Below, piece after piece: positions 1-12,000 of a DNA stretch of 64,000 bases (within the stretch, counting starts at the first letter, position 1; every line of letters begins with the position of its first letter). The notes under the pieces were generated by a model. It saw nothing but the letters and a program-made list of their open reading frames with translations, made no database searches and was not told where the DNA came from. The stretch lies in contig CM049307.1 of NCBI GenBank assembly GCA_026874595.1, positions 21,929,079 to 21,993,078 on the forward strand, given 5' to 3'. A program made the translations under genes and the position numbers. This DNA comes from Sipunculus nudus (taxonomy: Eukaryota > Annelida > Sipuncula > Golfingiida > Sipunculidae).

Positions 1-1740
1 TCATTCAGCAATTCTGACTTTCAGATAGATAATCAAACCTAAGTTCACTTGTCTGTATCAACACTGGTCTGTTTAGGCCCTTTAATGTGCCTTGAACCCA
101 TAAGATGGGTTGTTGGAAAACCATTTTTGGACTTCGTTGTCACAAACCAAAATGTCATTTTTTTCTTTGACAATGGTACAATGACATGAGCATTTCTTTG
201 TTGCAACAGTCGCACTATGAAGTCCATGCTACACTGACATGCAGTCTGTTATGGCTCGGGATTATCATTTGTGATTTTGATACTAGAAACTTTTGAATTC
301 TGTGATTGTAATGAAATAATATAGATCAGAATCTTCTCTTCAAATCATACCAGTTTGTCATTTAAAACAGGTGAAATGCATTACTGAAAGATTCTGTCAG
401 TTTTGGAGAGATTCAGCATGGCTCTTCTTGCAAATATTTTTGTTTTTGAGTTTGAGTTTAACATGTATTGAATAACATACATAAATACTAACTATACTAA
501 ATACCGGTCTAGTATGAGTTCAATTCTGTCCTTATTTCAAGATTAAACTAATATTCTGAGGACACTGTATTCCTTGTATTCTGTTTATTTAACATAAAAA
601 TCCTGTAAAGTTTCTATTAACATTTTGCATAAATGATGCTAACACATTTGAATATATTTTACATATGGGCATTTGAATAAATCTCTCATTTTCAAAATGC
701 AAATTCAATAATTAGGGCTTTACCATAAGTATAGGAGGATCTCATTTACAGTAGACTTGTTACATTCATATCAGTATCACCTGAACTATCACCTATGTGA
801 CTCTATGGACTTAAACATAAATTTGCATCACCTTTACACAAAACCTGCATTCTACCTGAAATATGTGATCATTCAAAAAATAAAGTTGTATAGACCACTT
901 TTTTACTATGAACGGTATGATAGAGACATACATATTTCACATATCAGATCACAAGGCTATTGTGTGATAACAATTATCAGGGAAATGGATCAGAGAGATG
1001 ATTTCTTGAGATAAGGCTTAGTTCAGAAGGAATTTTATAAAAACTTCAAGATCTTACATTTACTTCATCTTTATGAAACAGAATCACAGGTTTATGTTAA
1101 AAATCTAATTTTAGATAATGTTTGTGAAGTTTTATGTTCATAATAAAATGATTCTGGATTTTATCTGTGGAGTAACAGATTGGTTTCTTATATCAATCTT
1201 GTTGGCTTGATCATTGTTACAGATATTTGATTACTGCATTATCACATAATTTGCTCTCTCCTATGGTAACGAGGTATATAGGTTTATATATATAAAGGAT
1301 GTATATATACATAAGTATATATTATTACAGGCATGGGTTCGAATCCCAGGATCAGTCCAGTATTTTCCCCCTGAGCAAAATGTTTCCGTAACAGTATATA
1401 TAGAGAAGTATTAGTAGTATATTTAACCTTGTTATAAAGACTTGCAGAAGTTGAAAATCCGAGTTGTTTCATAAACTGTGTGTCTTTGAAAAATTTAGCT
1501 ATATTATTACCCATTAAATCTAATTTGTGTGAACCTCTAATTAGATGGAAATTTATGTCTGCGAGAAATGAGTTTCATGGATTTTACTGTGTGTATAATT
1601 TTATGTGTGTATATATTTATATGTAATAGAGTTGGGCAGTATCCCAGGATAATACCAAACACTGGTACAGATATTATTTATTTCACAGTAATTAATAATA
1701 TGGCAAGTCTCCCTGTAGATTTGTTAATGTTTATCTGCAG
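1..1740. other. No gene recognised
   Basis: AT-rich, no convincing exon or gene-length frame. A tRNA B-box-like string (GGTTCGAATCCC) at about 1336-1347 has no matching A box. Confidence 0.4.
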
Positions 1741-1833
1741 TTAATCGACATGCAGTAACTCCAGCTGAAATGAAGCAGCCTGCTCTTTTCAAAGACATCA
1801 GTCCCACAAATGCAATCACTCAGATCAATGGGG
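1741..1833 (+). other. Exon-like block, gene not recognised
   Basis: After an acceptor-like gtttatctgcag, frame 1743 reads NRHAVTPAEMKQPALFKDIS then PTNAITQING, protein-like in composition and unlike the AT-rich surroundings. A weak donor GTACCT follows the GGG. If not spliced, the frame continues to a stop at about 1926. I do not recognise the family. It could be an exon of a plus-strand gene lying mostly to the left, or chance. Confidence 0.3.
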
Positions 1834-2240
1834 TACCTTGGCATATGTCTTTATTATTAATTACGGTAAACTGCTATTGCATATCAGCGCCATCTTGTGT
1901 TCATTTAGTGAAACATAACATTTGAATAAGGCATTAAAACTAAATAATTCCTTTGTATATTCTTATACATGTGCGAGTGGATCACCAACAAAAATACATG
2001 TTTCACTGTGCTGAGCTGAAATATGATTAAAGTTAACATTTAATCAAAAAGATAGAGATCTTAAACTTCTAAATTGTTCAGTGTTTGAATACTAGATGGC
2101 CCTGAGAGGCAGTAGCAGTAGTTACCATAAATAACAATAATCTTGTTCCAAGGTGCCCTATTCAATATGATTAACTAGGTATGTGGAGCTCAATTATTTC
2201 ATACAACTGGCAATATAAATACGCAAGAGGGACCTTGTTA

Positions 2241-2489
2241 GGCCAAAAAAAGTAAGGTTTGCTTCTCAGCACTTTTTTCAGAAATCAATGCGGGCAGGCG
2301 GGTTTTTTATTTTTAATTTTTTTGTATGTTTCGAAAAAAATGTCAAATGATAAGGGATAATCATGATAATAACAAATTGGTTTTGCTAAACAAGTAAAAG
2401 CACTAAGTAACAAAGGAAATTTTATCAAAATTATAATATTAAAATTAAAATTGAGTGCCTGAGAACCACACCTTTTAATTTTTTTGGCC
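2241..2489. mobile_element. Small inverted-repeat element (MITE-like) flanked by TTA
   Basis: The left end GGCCAAAAAAAGTAAGG followed by ttcTCAGcAC is mirrored at the right by a block reading TGCCTGAGAACCACACC then TTTTTTTGGCC. Both flanks are TTA (2238-2240 and 2490-2492), a possible target duplication. The same end occurs a third time inverted at about 3142-3203, so a larger foldback 2241-3203 is also possible. Confidence 0.5.
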
Positions 2490-2492
2490 TTA

Positions 2493-3839
2493 CACATGAA
2501 TCAAACAAATATTTTTAGGCCAAATATTGAATTTTCATCATCAAATATCACCTGAATACAGTAAGAATATATATACCTGGCATATCATCCAGCTCTATTA
2601 TGTATAAACAAATATGTCTTTGTTAAATGAAATACGGTGCACTTATTCATCTTCATCAATATGTAGATCCACTGCTACCAAGCCTGGTTTTATCAGTACT
2701 CCACTCAGTTCATTTCATAATAAATAATTATGGCACAGAAAATTGTTTTGTTGTTGTCTATCTCTGGTTCAAATGAAACAATGGTTACCAAACTATGTGT
2801 ATGTATACTATATGTGTGCATTTTCTAATGGAATTTGTCCATGTGCAGTTGACACAAGACATTCATTTACTGATACTATCACTCTGTGGATTGATTGCGG
2901 ATTTGTCCATGTGACCTTACCATAGGACTTGGTGCATAAGAAGACATTTTGTGTGTGCTTTGAACAAGGTGGGCGTTTTACTGAAACTCTGTTTGTGCAT
3001 GCAGTGCAGGTTGCTTGTTATAAATTTTATCGCACATTATAGTGCTTCTACTCGTTTAGCAAAAAAAATCTGTTATTACCATGCTTTTCCCTGATTATAT
3101 GACATATTTATCGAAACATACAAAAAAAGGTAAAAAAAAATTGCCCGCCCAGATTGATTTCTGAAGAAAAGTGCCCGAGAACCAAACCTTACATTTTTTT
3201 GGCCTGAAGGTTAAGTAAACCTATTTCATGTGCATTTGTTGTGTATATGGAGGATTTTATCCAGATCCCAGAATTTGCCCTGATTTGGCTGGTACACGTG
3301 TCATCATGGACTGAATTTTATTAACAACTCAGATCTAGTAATGCATGTTGTTTTTATTCTCTGCTGAAAATTTGGGACCGACAGTGGCAGAAATACTGTG
3401 GTTATACTGAGATCTAGATTTTTTAAGTCACAGGGGATTTCCCAGTGTGTGACATCACTGCCGAGTTGACAGTGCTCATAGATCCAATAGTTTTTTAACA
3501 AATCGCACTACTTCCTGTTTTTAGTGGAAAAATGTATAGAAAAAATGTAATTCCTCCAGGAACTGAGCACATTTTATGTAAAATTTATATTAATATTTTT
3601 TCATAACCAATTATGTTATATGATAATATAATGAGATTTGGAGTACGTTTGCTTGACCTGAAGGGATGTATATAGTGTTTACCTTTTGGAACTTTATCAT
3701 GTAACCTGCATGTCAGTTTGAGCTTGTATCAGAGCCAGGTGAGCTGTAATGTATAGTCTGTCTTGCCCACTGGTACTTTGAATCAAATGTTTGTAAGTAC
3801 TCCATGAAGAAATATCACATGTGGCACAAAAAACAAACA
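2493..3839. other. No gene recognised
   Basis: Apart from the inverted repeat at 3142-3203, AT-rich sequence with no coding signal. Confidence 0.4.
3142..3203. repeat. Second inverted copy of the 2241 terminal repeat
   Basis: Reads CCCGCCCAGATTGATTTC on to a terminal CATTTTTTTGGCC, the reverse complement of 2241-2303 with few differences. Confidence 0.6.
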
Positions 3840-4604
3840 CACTGTCTTGAAAACAGGATTTTAATCAAAACCTGCGAGTAACTTAAATCATGAATTCAAC
3901 AGGCCAGATATCACAACCACCTTCTGGCCTATAACCAACTCAAGTCTACCCAGTAAATACTGTCAGCATTGACCAAATTTGTGGCTTAAAGGCATCAACA
4001 GTCTGGCCTGTCAGGATTATAAAACAGTCTGGCAGTGACAATTTGTATTACAGTGTGACATATTAATGTTATATTTACATAGCAAGTATAAACTTCAATG
4101 CAAAATATATATCAGTTAAAACAAAAATAAGTTCAAATAGTTATCCACATGATGATGTATCTGTACAGTTTAACTGTCGTGAATCCACAAATAGGACCCA
4201 TTCCCTGGGACATAGGTTTTTTGGCAGTTATTTAAACTTTACAGCAAGTGCATTGGCTCCAGTAACAGACCACAAATGTTGTATATACATAGTTGTTTGT
4301 GAATGTTAATCTATTAGTGTCAAAATTAAGCACCTTCCATACTCAGAATGTCATACATCTAACTGCTGTGGTTACTTATACTTTTCATACTGAATCTTAG
4401 GTGCTATTCTCGACCAGCACATGACTTTCCTTGTACTCTCACAGACTAGCACCAGTGGTCTATGTGTAGATAGTGTGGCAGTCTTCACATATCAGTGGTT
4501 GTAAACCATGTACAGACCCTCACAACCCACTCTTTGTTATGAGTGGTGAGTATATATGGTCTGTAAGGGTCAGTCTTGAACCACACAGATTCACTTTTTA
4601 GTCT
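3840..4604 (-). other. CCP110: Probable CCP110 3' UTR
   Basis: No coding signal follows the stop. The first polyadenylation-signal variant on the minus strand is ATTAAA at 3865-3860, followed by A/C-rich sequence. The end point is a guess without RNA data. Confidence 0.35.
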
Positions 4605-4720
4605 TCAAGACTTTGCCGTTTTGCTGTTTGTTTTGTTGTTTGACGGCTGTGTCTTTGTGACTTTCTTGGTCCCACCTGCTGTCCCTCCGTAGAGTGACCT
4701 CCTTGCTGTCTTATTACCAC
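4605..4720 (-). CDS. CCP110: CCP110 final coding exon 11 with stop
   Basis: Acceptor taatttcag at 4721-4729. The exon encodes GNKTARRSLYGGTAGGTKKV then TKTQPSNNKTNSKTAKS and stops with TGA at 4607-4605. The Tyr-Gly and basic tail resemble the CP110 C-terminus. Confidence 0.75.
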
Positions 4721-5986
4721 CTGAAATTAATCAAACCAACATGACTTTATGGTAACATCAAGTATCACTACTACAGTAACTAAAACTATACAAATATCAA
4801 TATTAATAACTGATTGCTGAATGTAATCCACTTAAAGATTTCCCTTGATAGATAGCTCCCTATATTAAGAATCACAGATAAACAAGAGAGGTGAATTTAT
4901 ACACTGTTACAATAAACTTCTTCAGTCCTTGACTTTTGACCCAAAAACTGGACAGACTGTGCTAAAGATTACAGAAAATAGCAACAGACTAAAAATATCA
5001 TAGGTAAAGCAAGAAATATAGTGGGCAGGTAATGTCCACAGGTATTGTGCAGACCACTCGCCTGGCATGCTTGTTCTCCGGGCCATCTTGGACACCACAC
5101 GTTTTGGTGAAGCTGTCCTTGCCCTCTGTGTCACATTCTTCTCATTCCCAAGAACTCTGTAAATACCAAATGTATACCAAGAATAACAATATGAATCTAG
5201 GTGAGTGGAGCTACAACACTACCAAGAGACCCTCACCATGCAGGATGCCCTAATGAGACATCTCCATGTGTATGTACAGTGTCACACCTCAGTTACACCA
5301 GTTCACCCAGTCAGTTGCTGAGCAAATGTGTAGAATACAAATAGGGTGGCCATGGACAAAGGAATCGTACTCTGTCACAATGTAACATAATCTTTCGATT
5401 TGAAAATATATTATGGTGAACCAGGTTACCTAAAACAGTTATTGGACTGTTCCTTTGATGCTACCCTTACCTCACACAATATTTCATCAAAATTTGTTCA
5501 TAACATTCACAAGTTGCAATCAGACAAAACATCCAAGGGAAAAACATAAAACCTTTCTGGGTCTAATAAGACCGGAATCTGAAACATGCAGTGGCTGTCC
5601 ACCCCACTGACACAGCCCAATCAAGAATTAAAGATGTCTGTTCTCCTGTGTAGGTAAAGTGAATAAAGGTGTTGTGTTGGTTAGCAAAACCAAGATATAT
5701 GCTGCTGAATTCTTAATCCTGGGTGTAACAAATGTAACACACATCTCAAATATTTTGTGGAGTATTATATACAGTATACACAGGTGAAATACAAGGTCCA
5801 TGAACCAGCTTCACGTCACCGTTAACATAAGGAACATTATTTGTGTCTGACATCAGATGGCCTGGAAATTGCACTTGTCATGGTCAATATGTGCTGGTTT
5901 GATTGACAGTGAGGAAATGATTCCCCCTGGCAGGACAGGATACCAATGTTTAAAATAAAGAGTAATGTAGCTTTCGTATCACCTTA

Positions 5987-6035
<49 letters not shown>

Positions 6036-9000
6036 CAGGGAGAACCTGTCCCTATTGGTGCCTCTCATGTATGAACCCCTCTCTGTCAGTAAAATCCTCT
6101 GTATATGCACTATTCCAGGTCCCCCTGTGCACAACAGGTTGTGTCTTACAAGTAAAAGAGGACAAGTTAACCAGCACATGGAGTACATTGTGAGTATACA
6201 CACCTCTTTGAGTTGTCTTTTTCAGGTAAAACAGGGCTGGCTTTGGCTTGGATTGGTTTCAAGGCCTTTTTCATTAAGGCTTGATACTGTCTCTTGATGG
6301 CACCACTGTGATGAGAAAATACAATCAGAAAATGAACTCACATTTACTTTCAATATTTGTCTGCATTCCATAGCTTTCAGGATTTGGGTGGTTACATTCC
6401 AACAAACATAAAGGGAGATTTACAATTCATTTAGTCATTACGGATGATAGCATATAAAAAGTGAAATGAGAAATATAACAAATGACAAACATAGAGACAA
6501 GGTGATAAAGGTTTGCTATCAATACGTAAAATGCAAGCCATGGAAAAAAGGGCAACTCATATTTTTTTCTTTTATTCTTCTTTCAGTATTTAATACATTA
6601 TTCCCTGGGACTCTACTGACGGCTAAAATTGTTGGAGGGGCCTAACAACTGTCATTATAAACCATTAGAGTGCAGATAAGAAAACCCTCAAGATCTCTCT
6701 AAATCAGTGTTAACAGACAAACTATAATCAGGATAAGTATCAATTGCACACTTACGTGTCATCAGCTTTCCGTTTCTTGGGGCTACTCACAGAGGGCGGT
6801 GCAGTCTTTGGTCTGGGTTGTATGGTACCAAATACAGCCATTTCAGCTGCTCTGAGAGCTTTGTCAAGGCCAGTAAAACACCCCACATCTACATGTGCTC
6901 TGACCTTATATGTTTCTTACTGATAGGCTTTACTTTGTCTCACCACCTATGAAAACAGCAGTAAGCAAACTGTAATCAAAACATGTGCAAAAACCAATTT
7001 AAAAAGGAGGGAGACCGGAACACAGATGATGAGCAATTGCTAATATCACGGTGAATTTTAAGGTTCACTACTTCTGTAAATAAAATCTTCACAACATTTT
7101 TTTTTACCTGATAAAACTAGTTTATATCACCATTCAAACTTTTTTTTCATCAAATGGGATTAACTATGTGCATGCAGAGAGTATGGCACAATAAGAGAGT
7201 AAATATAAAAAACCTCAAAATCATGTGAAATTAGCCACACCCGAAATATTTGCAAGAACAAATCATACAATGCAACCTCAGTCACATCAATCATTTAATT
7301 ACATCTCAGTCATTAGGAATGGTTCTGGCAATCTAACTGGATATATTAGCCAACACTGCAAGTCATGATGAAGAATATTATATACTGTGACATGTGTATG
7401 CACATAAAACTTCTAGCCGCATATGTCTATAATGAACAAAGAGTGCAATGAACAAAATATGACCACTGGTAGAATATGACTGGCTAGGTATGCACTTTAC
7501 TTTTTTTAATCACAGGCCACTCATGATATCACACAGATATAGAGGCCCTGGCATCTGTGATGCAACCCGTCATTTTAGATTCATATCAGTGCCAATGGGC
7601 AATACTGCTTATAAACTCATTTAATACAGTGGTCTCATATCAGCCTAGCCCTCAGTGTACTCAGTGAGACAACCCCCTGAATGAAATCAACAAGCTTCAC
7701 ACTTAGCTTGACATCCAAATGCACATGCACAATGACTCATCACCCTAAATGAAAGAGACAAGCATCATGGGGCATGTGATGTCACTATATGTTCTGTGAT
7801 GTACCAGCCAGGAATGAAACTGACAACAAAGTTGTCTCTGAATGTGAGAAGCCAAAGCTGCAATGTATGTGTGCTTTTGAAGTGTTTTATTCAGGCTGAA
7901 ATGCCATCCTAAGGACAATATGAAAGCAATACAGAGCAAGCTGGTTAATAACATATATAAATGTAACCATTAGTTATTACAACAGATGAAGGATACTGAG
8001 CTTTCTTCTTTCTCTCCATGGCTTTGTGTGTTGCTGCACTCACATGTTTCTTCTTATCTGCCTCATGGCTAGCCTGAAGACACACATCAAACTTCAATCA
8101 TTCAGCAACAAAACTGATCAATCTGGCCTGGTTTGCTTTATGTAAATTAAAGTTCTACTCCATTCTCAGAGTTCATCAGGTTAAATCATATGGGTTTATT
8201 TTTTAGATGTATAAAAATAACTAAGGATGTCTACCAGCTAAAACATGAGGAGATGCCAGAGACAGGCCTCACTGTCACTATTAACCTTTAACATGTGGTG
8301 TAAGCAGGGAAGTTATACAGATATTTCAATGATCTCTTTGAATCTCCAATAACCTTTTTTCAAAGGCTGACATAGTGGTGCATACTATCCCAAGACTCCA
8401 GATATATCAGACTATACATCCACTACCTTTATTTCTTTTCCATTTCAAAGAAAAAACTGGTTGCCTTTTTGTTTGTGAGGGTTTTAATTTCGTGATATTC
8501 GCGAATGGGAAATAATCGCAAAAATGAAACCCTCAGGAATAATTGGCTAATTGAGAATGTCCTTCTTATTAAGTGTAGAAAATACTTGTATGGGAATATG
8601 TTGGAACAGTGAGAAATTTTATAATAAGTTACATCCATGCAGGTTTGGGGAAAACGTTCCCTTAAATTTGAACTAAACTACCTGTGGTGAGTGTAAAGGC
8701 CCATCGTTAAATGAGAAGAATATCACAAACTTATGACTTATCCTCATTTTATAATACACATAGGTATGGCTTTACCAAAGATTTTATTTGGATTCTGGTG
8801 AGATCGCAAAAATGAAACCCTCGCAAAACATTAAAAATGGAGAAATTGCGAGATTTTAGCCTCGTGAATATGAAGCCAATCTCAGTATTACATTTAGAAG
8901 AGACAGCATGTTACATTTCTTCTATTAATTTAGTATATCCCTGTTCATAAATAAGGAGGTTTAACGAGTTTATGATATAACTCAGGGGCTGCTTAGCCAA

Positions 9001-12000
9001 AATACCTATAGACAGGGACATACCTTGAATAACCGCTCTTCATTCAGCATCCTGTCTTGTCTGATGATGGACATTCTCTCTTTGACTGATGTTTGGAAAA
9101 AAATCTCATGAATCTCATACATCCCTGCTGTCAGCTTCAAGAAAAACAATGCACAATCAAATGAAAAGGTTTCCCTCAAACAAGAGGAAAAGACAGCAGC
9201 TAATAAGGAGGTGCATTGACTATCTTGACACATACTGTGCTTTCCTTCAATGATTTAAGATGAAACAAATATTATTATCACACGCAATGTTGGTTGAAAT
9301 ATTTGCTACCAGGGTTCACTATGAAACCAATAGTAAATAGTTACCAAGTAGCTACTCAAAAGTATGTTTCTATATATAGTATATTTTGCATGGTTTTTAT
9401 GTTGTATATCTGATAATGGACAGTAATTTCCATGCAAGCATACATAAAGACTAGATAATAAAAATATACTTCTTGAACTTATATTTTTGAATTATTCATT
9501 TCTTTCATAAAATGTAATCACAGTTTGTGTGATTATATCAAAGCAACCAGTCTTTCTAAAACATCACATATTATAACTTCAGGAATAAAGATATTCAGTT
9601 TCAACAACTTCACAAATATGTTTGGCAAAGATTTGACACTGTAGTTGAAGTAGTTATTGCTTGCAGAATGATTCACACACATAGACAAGTACACACATGC
9701 ACATAGCTGATAAATATACAACTGCTTTCAAACCATCACCTGGTGGATACTAAGTAAAACAAAATTGGATGGAGGTTATATTTTTAGCCATGTCTGACTG
9801 TCCCTTTGTCTCTGTTAATTTGTGTACATAATATCTCAAAAAAGTTCGGAATGGACTTACATAAATTCTGTAAGGATGATTACCTTGGAATAGAATATCT
9901 GTAGCTAATTTTTTTTTGTCAATCCTGGTCAAGATGTAAAGGGAGGGTGATATATTACATTTTTTCCCTAAAATAGTCAATGAAGCTGACATCTGGTGTA
10001 GATATTTATCACCTTTACGATTGTATGCAACATGATTATTTGCAATTAATAACCAGAAATTAATAAGTTACTGAAATGATAGGTAGGCATGATAAAAAAA
10101 ACAGTATTTGTTCTCTGACTGCCACTTCCAGATGTTTGAATTACCTGTGCAATGATCCTCTGTTGAAGTATCTTGTCTTGTTGTGAGTAGATGCCCTTCT
10201 TGATTGGAGTCTCTGCTTGAAAATTCAAAGCAAACTGGGCTGTGTCCTGTCAGAAGAGATAGCCAGACAATAAACAGTAAACCCATAATGGCAGTCATTC
10301 CAGTGTTTTCTTAATGACCTTAACTTATCAGCTTCACACAAGGGTAAATAATTTTTTCAATAAAATTTAGTTAAAGTACAATAATCCTGATATTGGTCCA
10401 GTTTTGTTTAGAAGCTGTGGAATCTTAAATTTTAAAACATCATATAATCATCTTTTATATAATAATTTAACTTATCTGGTAATGTAAAATCAGCAAAAAA
10501 GACACTGGGAACAATTATAAGATTATAAAAATAATGTGAACAAATAATCCACTGACCTTGATAGTTTTAATGATAGCATTCACTTTCTCTGTTCTCAGGA
10601 GACGCCTGGTCAAGTAACCTCTAACAGCTGCTGTCAGTCTGGTAAAACAGGGCTGCAGTGTCTCAGGAACCTGAATTTGGACCACGTAGAACATGCAGAG
10701 TCACAACAATAGAAATCTTTTACTTAATAAGTTAATATGATATATATATATATATATAGGAGGATGGCATACCAAATACTCAGTGAACAGTGAAAAACAG
10801 AACTATAGTATTTAATCCTATGTCTGGGTGATTACAGTGAAAGGGCCCTTTTCCACTGGTCCTGCAAGTAATACTATGTGGTTGTTCCATGCAACAAACA
10901 CATCACTGCACCTTTCCCTTTCCAGGATTGAAATCAGTGGGCATTTAAAGTGATGGATTAATTAATTAAATGCATATGATGTCATTCAACTTTCTAAATG
11001 CCATTTTCAAAAGGTCTTCAAGATGCTATTTCACAACAGAGCTCTCTGCTCAACAAAGAACTGAATATATACTGGTAGGCTTTGATTATATCCTTAAATG
11101 TCCTGCTCTTCCATATTAAAGCTTGATAGAACCACAGCCCAGAATTTTTATGATTCAAAGTTTTGTACATAACATACAGATATATTACACCAAGAAGCAT
11201 GTAGTGAGGTGTAACGGTTAGACATGACATTAAAGGGGTATTCTACATGGCAAATCTCACTGGAATTATTAGCTGTCCAACTCAGTTGCTGAACAAAGAA
11301 CTGAATTGTAAAAACTAGTAAAAACACCAGACAACATGGAATACCATTGGAAAAGAAGTCCAACTAATCTCAGCTGCGACCCCTGCAGCCTTATCTATTT
11401 TACACATTTACATGGTCCAACCCTATTCCACAGTCCACCTACCCAAAGATATGCACAAACTATGCTGATAATCAAATTAGAAAATCAGATCAGATTAATT
11501 AACCTCCTGCCTAATGATCACCTATCTAATAACATCATTTAGCTGTCACAATGCTGTGTCACAATGCTGTGTCACAATGCTATGGCAGGAACTACATTTC
11601 AGTACCAGAGGAACTGGTGTATATATATATTTGTTTGCTTGACTATACTTACCTTATCTCCAATTCTAAGGAGTGGTTTCTTGCTGATAGGACTCTGCCA
11701 CGCTGGTCTCCTCCTGAGCGTAACGTTAGGGCTGGCTGGTGATCCCTTGTTCAGACTACTGGTCTTTGATGTCGCTGGTGGACTCTTGATTAATTTCTCT
11801 GAATGTCCTGTACTTGACTGTCCTGGTGCACTGGGCTGTCCTGGTACACTGTGCTGTAATGGTAACTGCTGAGAAGCACCAGCAGATCTGATCAAACTCA
11901 AGTCAGCATTAATGTTCACAGATGGAAAATATCTCTGGCCAAGAGGAACTGCAGTCTCCCTTTCTGATACAATATTATGATCCTGGACAGAGTCATTTGG

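Noticed and set aside
1331-1347. B-box-like GGTTCGAATCCC
   Set aside because: No matching A box or cloverleaf around it.
8429-8890. AATCGCAAAAATGAAACCCTC repeats resembling coding or regulatory blocks
   Set aside because: Short dispersed-repeat fragments in a CCP110 intron (similar text at 8515 and 8805); no further structure resolved.
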